The translations under genes were made by a program, and so were the position numbers. A model generated the notes under the pieces. The model saw nothing but the letters and a program-made list of their open reading frames with translations. It searched no databases and was not told the origin of the DNA. Below are positions 42,111-52,700 of a DNA stretch of 64,000 nucleotides, one piece after another. Origin of the DNA: Acidobacteriota bacterium (lineage in GTDB: Bacteria > Acidobacteriota > Blastocatellia > Pyrinomonadales > Pyrinomonadaceae). How positions within the stretch are numbered: the stretch's first letter is position 1; the number at the start of each line of letters is the position of its first letter. Where the stretch lies: contig JADKEF010000017.1 of assembly GCA_016718135.1 (NCBI GenBank), positions 310,001 through 374,000 of the forward strand. The letters are read 5' to 3'.

Positions 42111-44000
42111 ATGAGTTGGTTATATACGATAATTTTCGCAGGGCTTTCGATATCTTCGCAGAATGCTTCGGCACCGGTACAGCAACCAGCTGCATCGGAG
42201 CCGACCATAGCCATAGTACAAAGTGCTGATGAAACGGAGAATTTTGAACAGACATATCCGCTAAATGCTAGCGGCCGAGTAAATCTTTCAAACGTGAACG
42301 GCTCGATCGTCGTCGAGGCCTGGGACCGCAACGAGGTTAAGCTCCAGTACACAAAGGTCGCCGATTCGAAAGACCGCTTGGCAGATGTGGAAGTTAAGAT
42401 CGAATCACGATCGGATTACTTTAGTGCAGAGGTCGATTATGGCAACTGGCGCAAGGGCACGGATGGATGGAAATCGGGCAAGCTCAATGTTGAGTTTCGC
42501 CTGATGGTGCCTCGCGGAGCGATGCTCAATGAGGTCGAGACCGTAAATGGCTCGGTTACCGTTTCCAACTTTACCAACTTCACAAAAATCTCCGCCGTAA
42601 ACGGCTCGGTAAAGGCGACGAACATTCGCGGCACCGCCCGCCTCTCGACTGTCAATGGCGAGGTCGATGCAGACTTTGACCGCCTCGAGAGTGGTACAAA
42701 GATCAATGCTGAGACAGTCAATGGCCGTGTTCGCATCTCGATCCCGTCAGACTCAAATGCAACGCTCAAGGCAGATTCGCTCAACGGGTCGATCACAAAT
42801 GATTTCGGCTTGCCGGTCAGAAAGGGCAAATATGTCGGACGTGATATGTTTGGCAAGCTCGGCAACGGTGACGTCCAGGTGCGACTTGAAAGTGTCAATG
42901 GCACCCTGACGGTCAACCGTAAGAACGATGGCAAATCATTGAGCCCGGCCGTCAATCTGCTCACAACAAAAAGTTCCGATGATGACAATTGGGATATTGA
43001 TAATGAAAAAGCATCTATGAACTCGGCGAAGATGAACAAAGACATCGCTAAGGCAGTTAAGGATGCTCAGAAAGTCTCAGCCAAGGCAATGGCAGACGCT
43101 CAGGTCGAAATGGTGAAGATCGCTCCTGAACTCGCCAAGGTCGCCGCCGAGGCCGCAATCAGCGCCATCGATATGGAGCGCATCGCAGAGGTGTCGGACA
43201 AGTTCGCCAGATCGCAGGCAATGCGGGCCGAGAACATGGTCCGCCTTGCCGACCTCCGACTCACAAACTCAATGCCGCGAATTGAAAAAAAGAGCGGCGT
43301 TTTCGTTGTAAAAGGCATCCCGACCATAACCGTTAATGCCAAGAACTGTGCAGTGAAGGTAACCGGTTGGGATAAGCCTGAGGTTCAATACAGCCTGACT
43401 CAGTACACCAATTCACGTTCAAACGCACCTGTTAACCTGACCGAAACCCACACCGAGTCGAGCGTGAACATCACTATCGACCATCCCGACTCGCGTGATC
43501 GCGGCCCGGTCTGGGGCGAATCTAATAATACTCGTATCGAGATATTTGTGCCGCGAAAGACGAACCTAAAAGTCACCACCGGTGGCGAGCTGCGTGTCGA
43601 TGGTGTCTCGGGCAACCTTGAATTGACGGGTGCGGATGAGATGATCAACATCCGTGACTCGCAGGGCAACCTCAAGATAACAAACGGCGACGGCCAGGTT
43701 CGTATCATCGGGTTTAACGGCGAGGTTGATTCGCAGACGGGCGACGGCGAGGTTTACCTCGAAGGCGAATTCTCACGCATCAACGGCAACGCCGGCGATG
43801 GATCCTACATCCTGACCGTTCCCGATAATCCCGATGCCGAGATCAAGGCAAATATCGAAGCACTTACGATCGAGAACCTACGAGTTCCGACAGCCTTATC
43901 CGAAGGACATTGGCGTTTCGGGACGGGAGGGCCAAAGTACACGTTCAAGGTGGCCGATGGCGGCGTTACGGTAAGAAGTTCTGCATCTCTTAATCAGTGA
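42111..44000 (+). CDS. Secreted DUF4097-type beta-helix protein, two repeat domains
   Basis: From ATG 42111 (ribosome site GGAGA seven bases upstream) the 629-residue protein has a signal peptide, then two DUF4097-like beta-repeat blocks. The first, around residues 50-270, has recurring NVNGSIVVEAWDRNEVKL, VETVNGSVTVSN and LDSNGS-like turns. The second, about 415-620, includes VTTGGELRVDGVSGNLEL. Between them, roughly 295-395, lies an alanine-rich, charged helical segment (KMNKDIAKAVKDAQKVSAKA). DUF4097 proteins are often anti-sigma- or envelope-associated. The role is unknown. The terminator at 44009 follows. Confidence 0.88.
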   Translation: MSWLYTIIFAGLSISSQNASAPVQQPAASEPTIAIVQSADETENFEQTYPLNASGRVNLSNVNGSIVVEAWDRNEVKLQYTKVADSKDRLADVEVKIESRSDYFSAEVDYGNWRKGTDGWKSGKLNVEFRLMVPRGAMLNEVETVNGSVTVSNFTNFTKISAVNGSVKATNIRGTARLSTVNGEVDADFDRLESGTKINAETVNGRVRISIPSDSNATLKADSLNGSITNDFGLPVRKGKYVGRDMFGKLGNGDVQVRLESVNGTLTVNRKNDGKSLSPAVNLLTTKSSDDDNWDIDNEKASMNSAKMNKDIAKAVKDAQKVSAKAMADAQVEMVKIAPELAKVAAEAAISAIDMERIAEVSDKFARSQAMRAENMVRLADLRLTNSMPRIEKKSGVFVVKGIPTITVNAKNCAVKVTGWDKPEVQYSLTQYTNSRSNAPVNLTETHTESSVNITIDHPDSRDRGPVWGESNNTRIEIFVPRKTNLKVTTGGELRVDGVSGNLELTGADEMINIRDSQGNLKITNGDGQVRIIGFNGEVDSQTGDGEVYLEGEFSRINGNAGDGSYILTVPDNPDAEIKANIEALTIENLRVPTALSEGHWRFGTGGPKYTFKVADGGVTVRSSASLNQ

Positions 44001-44008
44001 TCCTTCGG

Positions 44009-44046
44009 GGATCATCACAAACGCAAGATTGTGATGATCCTTTTGA
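44009..44046 (+). terminator. Strong Rho-independent terminator after the DUF4097 gene
   Basis: A perfect 12-bp stem (GGATCATCACAA and TTGTGATGATCC) with an eight-base loop is followed by TTTTG. Confidence 0.85.
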
Positions 44047-44136
44047 AACTTTGTGACCGAATTTTCGTTTTAGTCAACAGCCTTTCCTTTTCGGAAACAC
44101 ACTTTTTAAGTCCTTATTCCTTCTTTGGGTGCAGTA

Positions 44137-46686
44137 ATGAAGAAATTCGCTTTGCTTTTTGCGATATCTATTTTTGTCCTCGGTGCGAAAGCTCAAGAGG
44201 CCTCCGGACCCGACGCAGGCTCGGTAATCAAGCCATCAGTTCCAACAGCCGCCGCCCCCAAGGCAGGCGGCGTTGTCATTCCGGCTGAGAAGACCAGACC
44301 GGTGACTATCCCAAAACTCGCATCGCCGGTTGTGATCGACGGCCGTCCTGACGAAGAAGCGTGGAAGACTGCGGCCGTCTTCAAGGATTTCTATCAGACC
44401 TATCCCGGCGACAACACTCCGGCGTCCAAACCGACTGAGGTTTGGGTGATGTACGATGAGAAAAATCTCTACGTCGCATTTAAATGCTGGGATGAGAAGG
44501 ATAAAATCCGCGCGACCATCGCCAAGCGCGATAACGTCTTCAGCGAGGACAACGTGCGAATGTGGCTCGACACTTACAACGACCAGCGTCGAGCGTATGT
44601 GCTAGGTTTCAACCCATTCGGAGTTCAGCAGGACGGAATTTACACCGAGGGCGGGGCGGATTTCTCGGTCGATATCGTCATGGATTCCAAAGGCGTCATC
44701 GAAGATTGGGGATGGTCCGTCGAAGTTAGCATTCCATTCAAGTCACTTCGCTACACGGCGGGCAAAGGTAAGATGTGGGGCTTTAATGTAGCGCGAAACA
44801 TTGATCGACTTAACGACGAATTCAATCAATGGCTTCCCGAGGATCGTAATGTCTCCGGACTTCTGATCAAACACGGAAAGATCACCGGGCTCGACGACGT
44901 CAAATACGAACGCACCCTGGAGGTCGTTCCGTCGATCACCCTCAGTGAGACCGGCAGCCGTGTTCAGGCAAACGAGATCGCCGCCGGACGTTTCGTGAAT
45001 CAACCGATCAAGCCGCAGATCGGCGTGACGCTTAAATACACACTTACCCCTAGCATCACGCTCGATGCGGCGATCAATCCCGACTTTGCAGAAATCGAGG
45101 CAGATGCTCCGGTCGTCACCGCAAACCAGCGCTTCCCGATCTTTTTTCAAGAGAAGCGTCCGTTCTTTTTGGAAGGTGCCGATATTTTTAACTCGCCCCT
45201 TCAGGTTTTTTACTCCAGGAATATTGTCGATCCGGATTTTGCTGTCAAACTTTCCGGCAAGACCGGCCCTACGTCTTTCGGGTTTCTTGCCGCTTCGGAC
45301 AACGCTCCGGGCAATTATTCGCCAGACGAACGCACTCTAAACGCTCAGTGCCGGATACGGCAGATCGCAGACCCGCGGGTCCAGTGCTCGCGTGACGAGT
45401 TTCTTGACAAGAATTCACTGTTTGGAATTCTGAGGGTCAAGCGTGATTTTGGAGCTGAGAACAATATTGGATTCTTCGCCACCTATCGTAGTTTTCCTGA
45501 ACAGAAAAACCTGCTCTCCGGTTTTGATGGGCGCATAAAACTGTCGCCCAAGATGACTTCGCAATTTCAGGTCGTCGGCACAACGTCGAAAAGGTGCTTT
45601 TTCGATCCGGAGTTCGAACCAACGCTGAACTTGGGTCAGGCCGCCTCGAATAGGGCGATCTGCGGCACGGGAACCTATAATACGACCTTGCCGATAACTG
45701 ATCCTTCATTGATCAATGTTGGGAGCACCTACAATCAGTATCGCGTCGGCAACGGCATCGGCTACTACTTCAATCTCGACTACACAGAGGAAACCAAAGG
45801 CTGGTTTTTTGAGGCAGGGGGCAGGAGCAAATTTTATCGGGCAGATTCCGGCTTCACACGGCAGACGAACACGAATTTTCTGTTCTTTTTTCACCGGAAC
45901 TCTACAAAGTCCGATTCGAAGAGAAAAATCATTCGTGGCCAATGGAACAAGATGGGCGGCGTCAACTATGACTGGAACGGCAGACTTACGTCCGCGAACT
46001 TTCAAACGAACGGCAATATCAGTCTCCAGCGAAGTACATTCTTGAACGCGGCCATTGGCACCTCGTACGATAGGATATTCGAAGAGGAATTCGGATTAAA
46101 ACGGTCGTCGACCCGGCCGCTCGGGACGTTCCTCGGCGATCCAACGCGTTCAACGTGGCAACGATTTGCCTCAGTGAATCTTGACCAGTCTCCGACCAAG
46201 CGATTGAGCTACGGTGTTTTTCTGGGTACCATCATCAATGCTTTCGATTTCTTTTACTACGATCCCGCCACCGGACTTCAAAACCCAGGGCCAGGTGTTC
46301 AGCGTGACGCAAGTATTTATCTGACCGTGAAACCGACGGACCCGCTGGCGATCTCCGTCAGCTATAACAAAAGTCGGCTCACTCGCAATGACAACAGGAT
46401 CCGCTCATTCGACTCAGACATCGTCAGTGTTCGCTCAACCTATTATTTTACGCGATTCCTCTTCACACGCTTCCGCCTCGACTTTGACGGGACGGAGAAA
46501 AACTACGCCGGCCAGGCTCTCGTCGGATATACGCCGAGCCCGGGCACCGCGTTCTATGCCGGTTACAATGACAACCTGAACCGAAATGGCTTTAATCCTT
46601 TCACCGGCCAATACGAACCGGGATTCGAACGCAACAGCCGGACCTTCTTTATCCGAGCATCTTACCTTTTCCGGAAGAGCTTTTAG
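44137..46686 (+). CDS. DUF5916 outer-membrane protein with N-terminal CBM9-like domain
   Basis: From ATG 44137 the 849-residue protein has a signal peptide (MKKFALLFAISIFVLGAKAQ). A CBM9-like sugar-binding domain covers residues about 55-240 (VIDGRPDEEAWKTAAVFKDF, then YDEKNLYVAFKCWDE). The DUF5916 membrane-barrel region follows, with PQIGVTLKYTLTPSITLDAAINPDFAEIE and FFQEKRPFFLEGADIF near 325-355 and aromatic-ended strands through the C-terminal phenylalanine. The barrel fold suggests an outer-membrane protein of unknown transport or binding role. An in-frame TTG at 44125 is possible but weaker. Confidence 0.9.
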   Translation: MKKFALLFAISIFVLGAKAQEASGPDAGSVIKPSVPTAAAPKAGGVVIPAEKTRPVTIPKLASPVVIDGRPDEEAWKTAAVFKDFYQTYPGDNTPASKPTEVWVMYDEKNLYVAFKCWDEKDKIRATIAKRDNVFSEDNVRMWLDTYNDQRRAYVLGFNPFGVQQDGIYTEGGADFSVDIVMDSKGVIEDWGWSVEVSIPFKSLRYTAGKGKMWGFNVARNIDRLNDEFNQWLPEDRNVSGLLIKHGKITGLDDVKYERTLEVVPSITLSETGSRVQANEIAAGRFVNQPIKPQIGVTLKYTLTPSITLDAAINPDFAEIEADAPVVTANQRFPIFFQEKRPFFLEGADIFNSPLQVFYSRNIVDPDFAVKLSGKTGPTSFGFLAASDNAPGNYSPDERTLNAQCRIRQIADPRVQCSRDEFLDKNSLFGILRVKRDFGAENNIGFFATYRSFPEQKNLLSGFDGRIKLSPKMTSQFQVVGTTSKRCFFDPEFEPTLNLGQAASNRAICGTGTYNTTLPITDPSLINVGSTYNQYRVGNGIGYYFNLDYTEETKGWFFEAGGRSKFYRADSGFTRQTNTNFLFFFHRNSTKSDSKRKIIRGQWNKMGGVNYDWNGRLTSANFQTNGNISLQRSTFLNAAIGTSYDRIFEEEFGLKRSSTRPLGTFLGDPTRSTWQRFASVNLDQSPTKRLSYGVFLGTIINAFDFFYYDPATGLQNPGPGVQRDASIYLTVKPTDPLAISVSYNKSRLTRNDNRIRSFDSDIVSVRSTYYFTRFLFTRFRLDFDGTEKNYAGQALVGYTPSPGTAFYAGYNDNLNRNGFNPFTGQYEPGFERNSRTFFIRASYLFRKSF

Positions 46687-46717
46687 GACGGTCACCTCTT
46701 CCTCCTGAGCGTAAGTC

Positions 46718-46752
46718 GGTAGCGGATCATAATCGCTACCCTTTTCTATTTT
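46718..46752 (+). terminator. Rho-independent terminator after the DUF5916 gene
   Basis: GGTAGCG (46718-46724) pairs with CGCTACC (46734-46740) and is followed by CTTTTCTATTTT. Confidence 0.75.
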
Positions 46753-46802
46753 GCTTAAACAATTCCTTAATCTAATTTAAATATCCTTATGCAAAAAAGT
46801 TC

Positions 46803-46831
46803 TTGTAACCAATCAGGTTTTCGTGTATAAC
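46803..46831 (+). promoter_or_regulatory. Sigma70-type promoter of the glycine-zipper gene
   Basis: TTGTAA (46803-46808), a 17-base spacer and TATAAC (46826-46831) form a near-consensus promoter. The leader of about 50 bases ends with AGGAGA five bases before the ATG at 46888. Confidence 0.75.
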
Positions 46832-46887
46832 TGTAGGCAGCTATTACATTTCCCGTTGTTATCGGACAGCACAATTAGGAGAATAGA

Positions 46888-47961
46888 ATGAATAGGAACT
46901 CGCATTTGCGCACCTTTGTCTTAAGTATCGTATTAAGCGGCCTGACTTTTTCAGGTATCGTGGCACCAGCCGCCTCGGCCCAAACGCAGTCACAGGACGC
47001 GATATTTGCTCTCCAACGCGGATATCGAACGGGCTATTCGGATGGCTATATGTCCGGCTATCGCGATACGATAGACAGCGTCAGCCGCAACTACTCGCGG
47101 CACCCCGAGTATACCAAGGCGGACCGCGCCTATAACAAAGAGTACGGTACGCTCGAAGACTACAAAGACGGATACAAACAGGGCTTTGAAGCGGGTTATG
47201 ATACGGGATTTGAGCGGCGTTCGTTCGAAGCAAGTCTGCCTAAGAAGCTGGATCGCCGCGGCGTAGTGGTCGGCGACAGGAATTTAGCCGTGAATGACGA
47301 GCCTAAGGCGTCGACCCAATCTCAGGACCCGGTCCGCATCGAGCAGAACGACAATTCCAAGACGACCACAGATACTCAGCCGGCCAGCTACAACGCGACA
47401 TATCAGGGTGATCCAAATGCGATCGTCGTCATTCCGCGTGAGACCGAGCTCATCATCGAGCTGCAGGAAGATCTGAACACGGAACAGAGCCGCGAGGGCG
47501 AGAAGTTCACTGCACGGATCGTTGCGCCGTCGGAGATCGCAGGAGCGATCGTCGAGGGGCGCGTATCGAAGATCGTGAAGCCGGGCCGCCTCAAGCGGAG
47601 TAGCGAAATGCTTCTTTCATTCGACCGTATCATCCTAAATGACAATCGCTGGAGCAACTTCAGTGCACAGCTCACCGAAGTAATGGCGGTCAAGGGTGAC
47701 AACATCAAAAAAGTCGATAACGAAGGCACCGCCATTGGCCAAAGCTCGATGAAGGGCGACCTTATTAAGGTCGGGGCTACCACCGGTACGGGAGCACTCA
47801 TCGGCGGCGTAGTCGGCGGCCCTGTCGGCATCGCAGTCGGAGCCGGTGTCGGGGCGGCATTCGGAGTTGGAGCCGTCGTCATCGAACGCGGTAAGCACGT
47901 TCGCCTAAACCGCAATCAGCAGATCCGTATCAAGACCGGGTACGAAACGCAGATCCGCTAA
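46888..47961 (+). CDS. Secreted glycine-zipper protein with Gly-Tyr repeats
   Basis: A 357-residue secreted protein with a signal peptide ending ASAQ near 32. Residues 45-110 carry repeated G-Y-type turns (RGYRTGYSDGYMSGYRD, then DYKDGYKQGFEAGYDTGFE), apparently a five-residue tyrosine-glycine pattern. A middle domain (180-280, IPRETELIIELQEDLNTEQS, IVEGRVSKIVKPGRLKR) resembles OB/beta-barrel-type envelope domains. The end (near 300-335) is a glycine zipper (GGVVGGPVGIAVGAGVGA) that may insert in the membrane. Likely an envelope protein. No function can be assigned. Confidence 0.75.
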   Translation: MNRNSHLRTFVLSIVLSGLTFSGIVAPAASAQTQSQDAIFALQRGYRTGYSDGYMSGYRDTIDSVSRNYSRHPEYTKADRAYNKEYGTLEDYKDGYKQGFEAGYDTGFERRSFEASLPKKLDRRGVVVGDRNLAVNDEPKASTQSQDPVRIEQNDNSKTTTDTQPASYNATYQGDPNAIVVIPRETELIIELQEDLNTEQSREGEKFTARIVAPSEIAGAIVEGRVSKIVKPGRLKRSSEMLLSFDRIILNDNRWSNFSAQLTEVMAVKGDNIKKVDNEGTAIGQSSMKGDLIKVGATTGTGALIGGVVGGPVGIAVGAGVGAAFGVGAVVIERGKHVRLNRNQQIRIKTGYETQIR

Positions 47962-48011
47962 ATCAATATTTTCGGCGGAACGGGAAACCTGGATCGCCTG
48001 GAAATCACTCA

Positions 48012-48050
48012 AACGCTCGCTCGCGAAACTCGCTGGCGAGCGTTTTCAAT
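48012..48050 (+). terminator. Hairpin after the glycine-zipper gene
   Basis: AACGCTCGC (48012-48020) pairs with GCGAGCGTT (48036-48044), then TTCAATT. The U-tract is weak, but position and stem fit a terminator. Confidence 0.6.
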
Positions 48051-48099
48051 TGGACTGCCGACCATTGAAGTAGAATTTTAATTGCTTCTCGGTGCGAGA

Positions 48100-49581
48100 T
48101 CATCTCGCTTCGGGTAGCTCCGATTGGGCTTCACGCGAAGGTATCGACAGGCTGAGACCCATCAAAAGGTAGAATATCATCGCAACTTCGCTGTCGCCCC
48201 AGTTGTAGTGAACGAGGCCGCCTGCCAGAAATCCCGCCGCGCCGCCGAGGCACCCCAGCATGATACCGCGATCAAGCCATGGTGACCCGCTCTGCCTTAC
48301 GCCCCGCCAGAGCATTCGTAAATAGAGAAACATCCAGATCAGCCAAGCCACAAGAGTCGGAATACCGCGTTCGAAGGCAAAGGCTATCGGCGTCGAGTGC
48401 ATGTGGCCCGTCGGGAGTTTACCGTTATCGAACATCCCCCAGTCCTGCCAACGCTTCTTGACAGAGTCCATCCCAACGCCAACGGCCAGGTGCCGAGGCT
48501 GGGAAACGAGCACGCCGATCGCCTCTCGCCAGACGGTCGTTCGCCAGGTGGTCGAATTATCACTGGAATCGACAAAGCCAACGTTCCGCTTCTGTTGCAG
48601 ATAGTATGCTCCGACCGCAGCCAGCGGTATCGCTGCCAAAACGCAGATCAAAATGGCTTTCCGGCTCGCTCCGATCAGCAACATGATCGCTGCCGAAAGA
48701 GCAAATCCGCCCCACGACGCTCGCGTGACGGTAAGTACCAACGCACATGACATCAACGAAATGGCGGTAGCTAACACGAGGCGATTCCGGGTAAACAATC
48801 CGCCGGGGGCCAGTATCAGCAATCCCAATGCAAGCGAGCCGACGAGTTGCAACGCCTCGGCAAAGGTCGTGTAATGGCCGTAGAAGCCGCTTGCTCGAAC
48901 GTCGCGGCCGCGGGACCATTCCGTTATGCCGAGAAACCCGGGTTCGCTTAGCGGCGATAGATATCCAACCGGCATGCTGTATGTGTAAACGACCTCAAAG
49001 CGATAGACTTTTAGGTCAACATTTCCATCAGAGGAATTTGCAGTGATCGCGGCAGAAAGTTCCTCCGGCGAATTAACGGAAACGCCGTCGGCTCTCTGGA
49101 TAGTATCGTTTTCTTGGATACCCCACGCTCTCAGCGGGCTCTCGGCCGTCATTTTGAGGACTTTGAGATTTCGGCCGATCGCGGCGTTTGCTAATGAGTA
49201 GATCGAGGCAAAGGTCGCCGATGTGAGTAGAATTATTGTTGCAAGACGCCGAAGTTTGTCTGTCTTGACGGCACTCAGAACGAGAAATACGATCGAGACA
49301 AGCGAAACGGCGACCATCTTTCGCAAGCTCACCTCTGGCTCATAGGAAAATATCGACGAGATCAGCGTCAGTCCTACAAAAACGATCACAGCAAGGGGAA
49401 TGCCGTCTCGAGTAAAACTCGGTCGAACATAGAAAAGCCGCAAAAGCCAAAATAGCAATGCGAACGCCCACGCGGTTTGCGTTCCGGCTATGGAGAGGGG
49501 CGCGGCGAGGGCCAGCAGTAAAATCGACCCCGCAAAGCCGCGATCCAGCCAGGCCAAAATTTTTGGTGCTTCAGCGGTCAT
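48100..49581 (-). CDS. O-antigen ligase/polymerase-like membrane protein with PDZ-like loop
   Basis: The 493-residue protein has about eleven membrane segments, and the C-terminal half carries the Wzy/O-antigen ligase region (RNVGFVDSSDNSTTWRTTVW, DSVKKRWQDWGMF, with the periplasmic His of GHMHSTPIAFAFERGI). These enzymes join or polymerise polysaccharide on lipid carriers. Unusually, the loop at about residues 144-200 reads like a PDZ domain (GIQENDTIQRADGVSVNSPEE). No other polysaccharide gene is adjacent. The A+T-rich glycosyltransferase lies about 8 kb away. Confidence 0.83.
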   Translation of the reverse strand: MTAEAPKILAWLDRGFAGSILLLALAAPLSIAGTQTAWAFALLFWLLRLFYVRPSFTRDGIPLAVIVFVGLTLISSIFSYEPEVSLRKMVAVSLVSIVFLVLSAVKTDKLRRLATIILLTSATFASIYSLANAAIGRNLKVLKMTAESPLRAWGIQENDTIQRADGVSVNSPEELSAAITANSSDGNVDLKVYRFEVVYTYSMPVGYLSPLSEPGFLGITEWSRGRDVRASGFYGHYTTFAEALQLVGSLALGLLILAPGGLFTRNRLVLATAISLMSCALVLTVTRASWGGFALSAAIMLLIGASRKAILICVLAAIPLAAVGAYYLQQKRNVGFVDSSDNSTTWRTTVWREAIGVLVSQPRHLAVGVGMDSVKKRWQDWGMFDNGKLPTGHMHSTPIAFAFERGIPTLVAWLIWMFLYLRMLWRGVRQSGSPWLDRGIMLGCLGGAAGFLAGGLVHYNWGDSEVAMIFYLLMGLSLSIPSREAQSELPEAR

Positions 49582-49735
49582 CTAGACAACATTAGTTATA
49601 GGCTATTTTCGCGGAAAAACGCAGCGACCGGCCCCACAATCGGACACATATTTTCCTTGCTTTGCCGCATCAAAGGAATATAATTCGTGCATACGGCACC
49701 GGTGATCGAACTCTCATTTTAGGATGACCACAAAT

Positions 49736-52700
49736 ATGAAACGCACCATTCGCGCTGCGGCCTTTTGTTTAAGCCTTCTCGTCGGCGGCTTTTATATGCT
49801 TTTCGGCGTCGCAGCCGCACCGGACGATCCGATCGATGCTCTACTGCGTTTGCCCGCACCGCCGCCGCCAAATCCGCTTGTCGTCCGGCCGAGAAACGGT
49901 AATGGCGAGGCCGATCTCAGGAACCCGCCCGGCGATGACGCTCCGATCGAGGATCTTCTTGCTTATTGGGCGATGCAGGAGCGTTCGATCGCGTCGATGG
50001 CGTATCATCCTGAAATGTCGGACAAGGTTTTTGACCGTCTGACTGCTGAGATCGAAAAAGATCCGACCAAGCTCTCGTCCCTGCTTGGCAGCTTCCCGAT
50101 GGACGAGCGTTCGGCAGATTTTATCAAGCGAATGTACGACGGTTCGCTCGACGCCGGGATGCGAAAGACGGTTAAGGAATGGCTCGTTCTAAATAGCAAA
50201 TATTTTACGAGCGAGCTTTACCAACGTGCCTCGGCCGTTCGTGATACGGAAAGTTATTTGGCAAATCACGATGAGTTGCTCCAGCTCGCCCGCATCGATT
50301 TCGACCGTGCAAAACCGCTGATCGACCGTTTGGCGGCAAATGGCAATTCAAAAGCGACCGGCATCCTCGCCAAATGGGCTCGCTACATCAATGCAATAAA
50401 TACCAATTCGACCGGCGACATCGAACGCTATCGCGATGAGCTAAAGGCTATCGTGGAAGACAAATCTCAGACCGCCGCGTTTCGCGATCTCGCGATGGAC
50501 GCGCTCGTGGTCGAAAAGGAATGGCCGGGACGCGACGACTGGTACGTTTCGCTGCTCGCCGACGAGACGCTCCACGACCTCGGCGGCTACACCGGCCTGA
50601 CGACGCTCATCAACGTCTCGCCCGCCGACAAATACATCGGCAAGATGATCGAGCTACTCAAGAGTAATAACCCAGCTGTTCGCTCGGCAGCTATACGCAA
50701 TTTGATCCTGAGGATCGGTGCCGAACGACCGGATGTGATCCGTGCATTGCTGCCTTGGCTCGAAGACGCCAAGTGGGCAAAGGACGTCGGCGGTTCGCGT
50801 CAACGCCTTGTCAGCGTTCTGAGCGAGGTCGAGATGCCCGAGGCGGTTCCGGGCTTGATCGCTATTCTTGATGAAAAGGGAAAGGTTCCTGACTATTCGA
50901 GCATGGCAAATATGGCGGCAAATGCCGCGAATACGGCGGCAAATGTTTATCGACGCTCGGCTACTGCTCCGTTGGCAAATACCGTCGCCTCGACAATCCC
51001 GGAACGCGAGGCCTACGTCTACCGCTCCGCCGCGGTCCGTGCCCTCGCCAAACAAGCCGACCCGCGAGCCGGGATGCCGCTGCGTCGGGCTTTGAATGAT
51101 GCTGACTCATACGAACGCGGCGAGATCGTTCGGGCTCTGATCAAATGCCAAGGATTTGCGATCGCAGAGCAGGTCGAGGCGTTGGAATTTGCCGTCAAAA
51201 CTTATGGTGATGCGGCGAATGTGATGGCAAACGCAGCAAATGCCGTGGCCAATGCAGCAAATGCGGCAGCCAACGCCGCAGCATTCGCCGCAAACTATCC
51301 ATTGATTTACCCAGGAGGTGATTCCGCAGGCGTCTCATTAGGTAAGCCTGGTCCGATGACCGCCGCAGAGATCAAATTCATGCTCGGCCAGCAGCTTCGC
51401 GAAGACCGCGAGCCGTCCGACGAACTCGCGACCGCCGTCGTCGAGCGGATCGGTGTGCTCGACACGCGTGATCCGAAAATGGCAAGGCAGATGCGTTCGG
51501 TTGTGATCAATTGGGGAAATGCGGCAGTCAATTTGTTGTTTCTCCGCGACCTGAAGGAGAACAAAGCCGATGCCGATGCGATCGTCAGGCTTCTGTCTAT
51601 TCGAAAAGACCTTCGCGAAAAGCAGTCGAGCGATGCCCACGACCTGCGAACAGGCGGCCCGGCGGCGATCGGAATTGCCTCGTGCATATTTGAGGATGCG
51701 AATGACTATCTACCGATCCTCGACGGCGAAAACCAAGAGGTAAAACGAGCCTTCCTCGCCTGCTCACGTCTCGTCCGTGCGCCTCTACCGGTCGCAAAGG
51801 TCGCCGAGCTGACGCGTTCGCCATCGAAGCCGCTCGCCAGGGCCGCCGAGCTTTATCTCGAAAGCGAAGATTCGCCCGAGGCACGTGCAGTGATCCTCGG
51901 CCTGCATCCCGGCGAGATGAAGATCCTTGGTGCCACGACCGCTTTCATTCCGGAAGATGCGGCGATGGGCGAGTACGAACTGCTTTTCAATCTTTTCACC
52001 TCGACCGGCGCCTTGCCATCCTTCAGTTTGTACAGCGACGGCGGGGCCGATCCGCTGGCGGTAAAGGAAAAGGAACTTACGAAAGAGCTCCGCGAGGATA
52101 AGGATCTAAATGGGGTCTATGCGTACAACAAACAGTACGTCCGCATCTACAAGGACAAGATAGTCTTGAGCTGGGACGAGGACGAATCGCGTTACCGCGA
52201 ACGGCCGCTGGAAAGTAATGAATTCGAAGCTATAACGTCATATCTGGCCGCGAATCGCGTCGACGAACTACCGCCTTTCATCCAATGCGGTGGCGGAGAA
52301 GGTCACCACGGAGGCTGCCTTTCACGCGAATTGCTAATGCTCGGCCGCTCCGGGGGGCGTCGCGTCTATATGAATGGCGAGCCCGCAGCTTTCTTTGCCG
52401 GTCTGGATAAGATCTTTGAAGACCTCAAACGGACGCGAGGCAAATCAAAGTACGCATTGGCTCGCGACATCCCCGGACTCGAACTGATCCTCGATGACCC
52501 CGATCTACATGCAGAGACCGTCTGGAAGAACGGCCCCGATCTCCGTGTCGCCGTGACCTCGCGAATGGTCCGCAAGAAGGTCGAAGAAGAGATCGACCGC
52601 CGTGCTGAGGAAGCCGACGCTGCCGGTACGGAGGCCGATGCGGAGGGCGAATACGCCTCGCCCGGCATCAAGATTCGTGCGGAACTAACGAGTAAACGTC

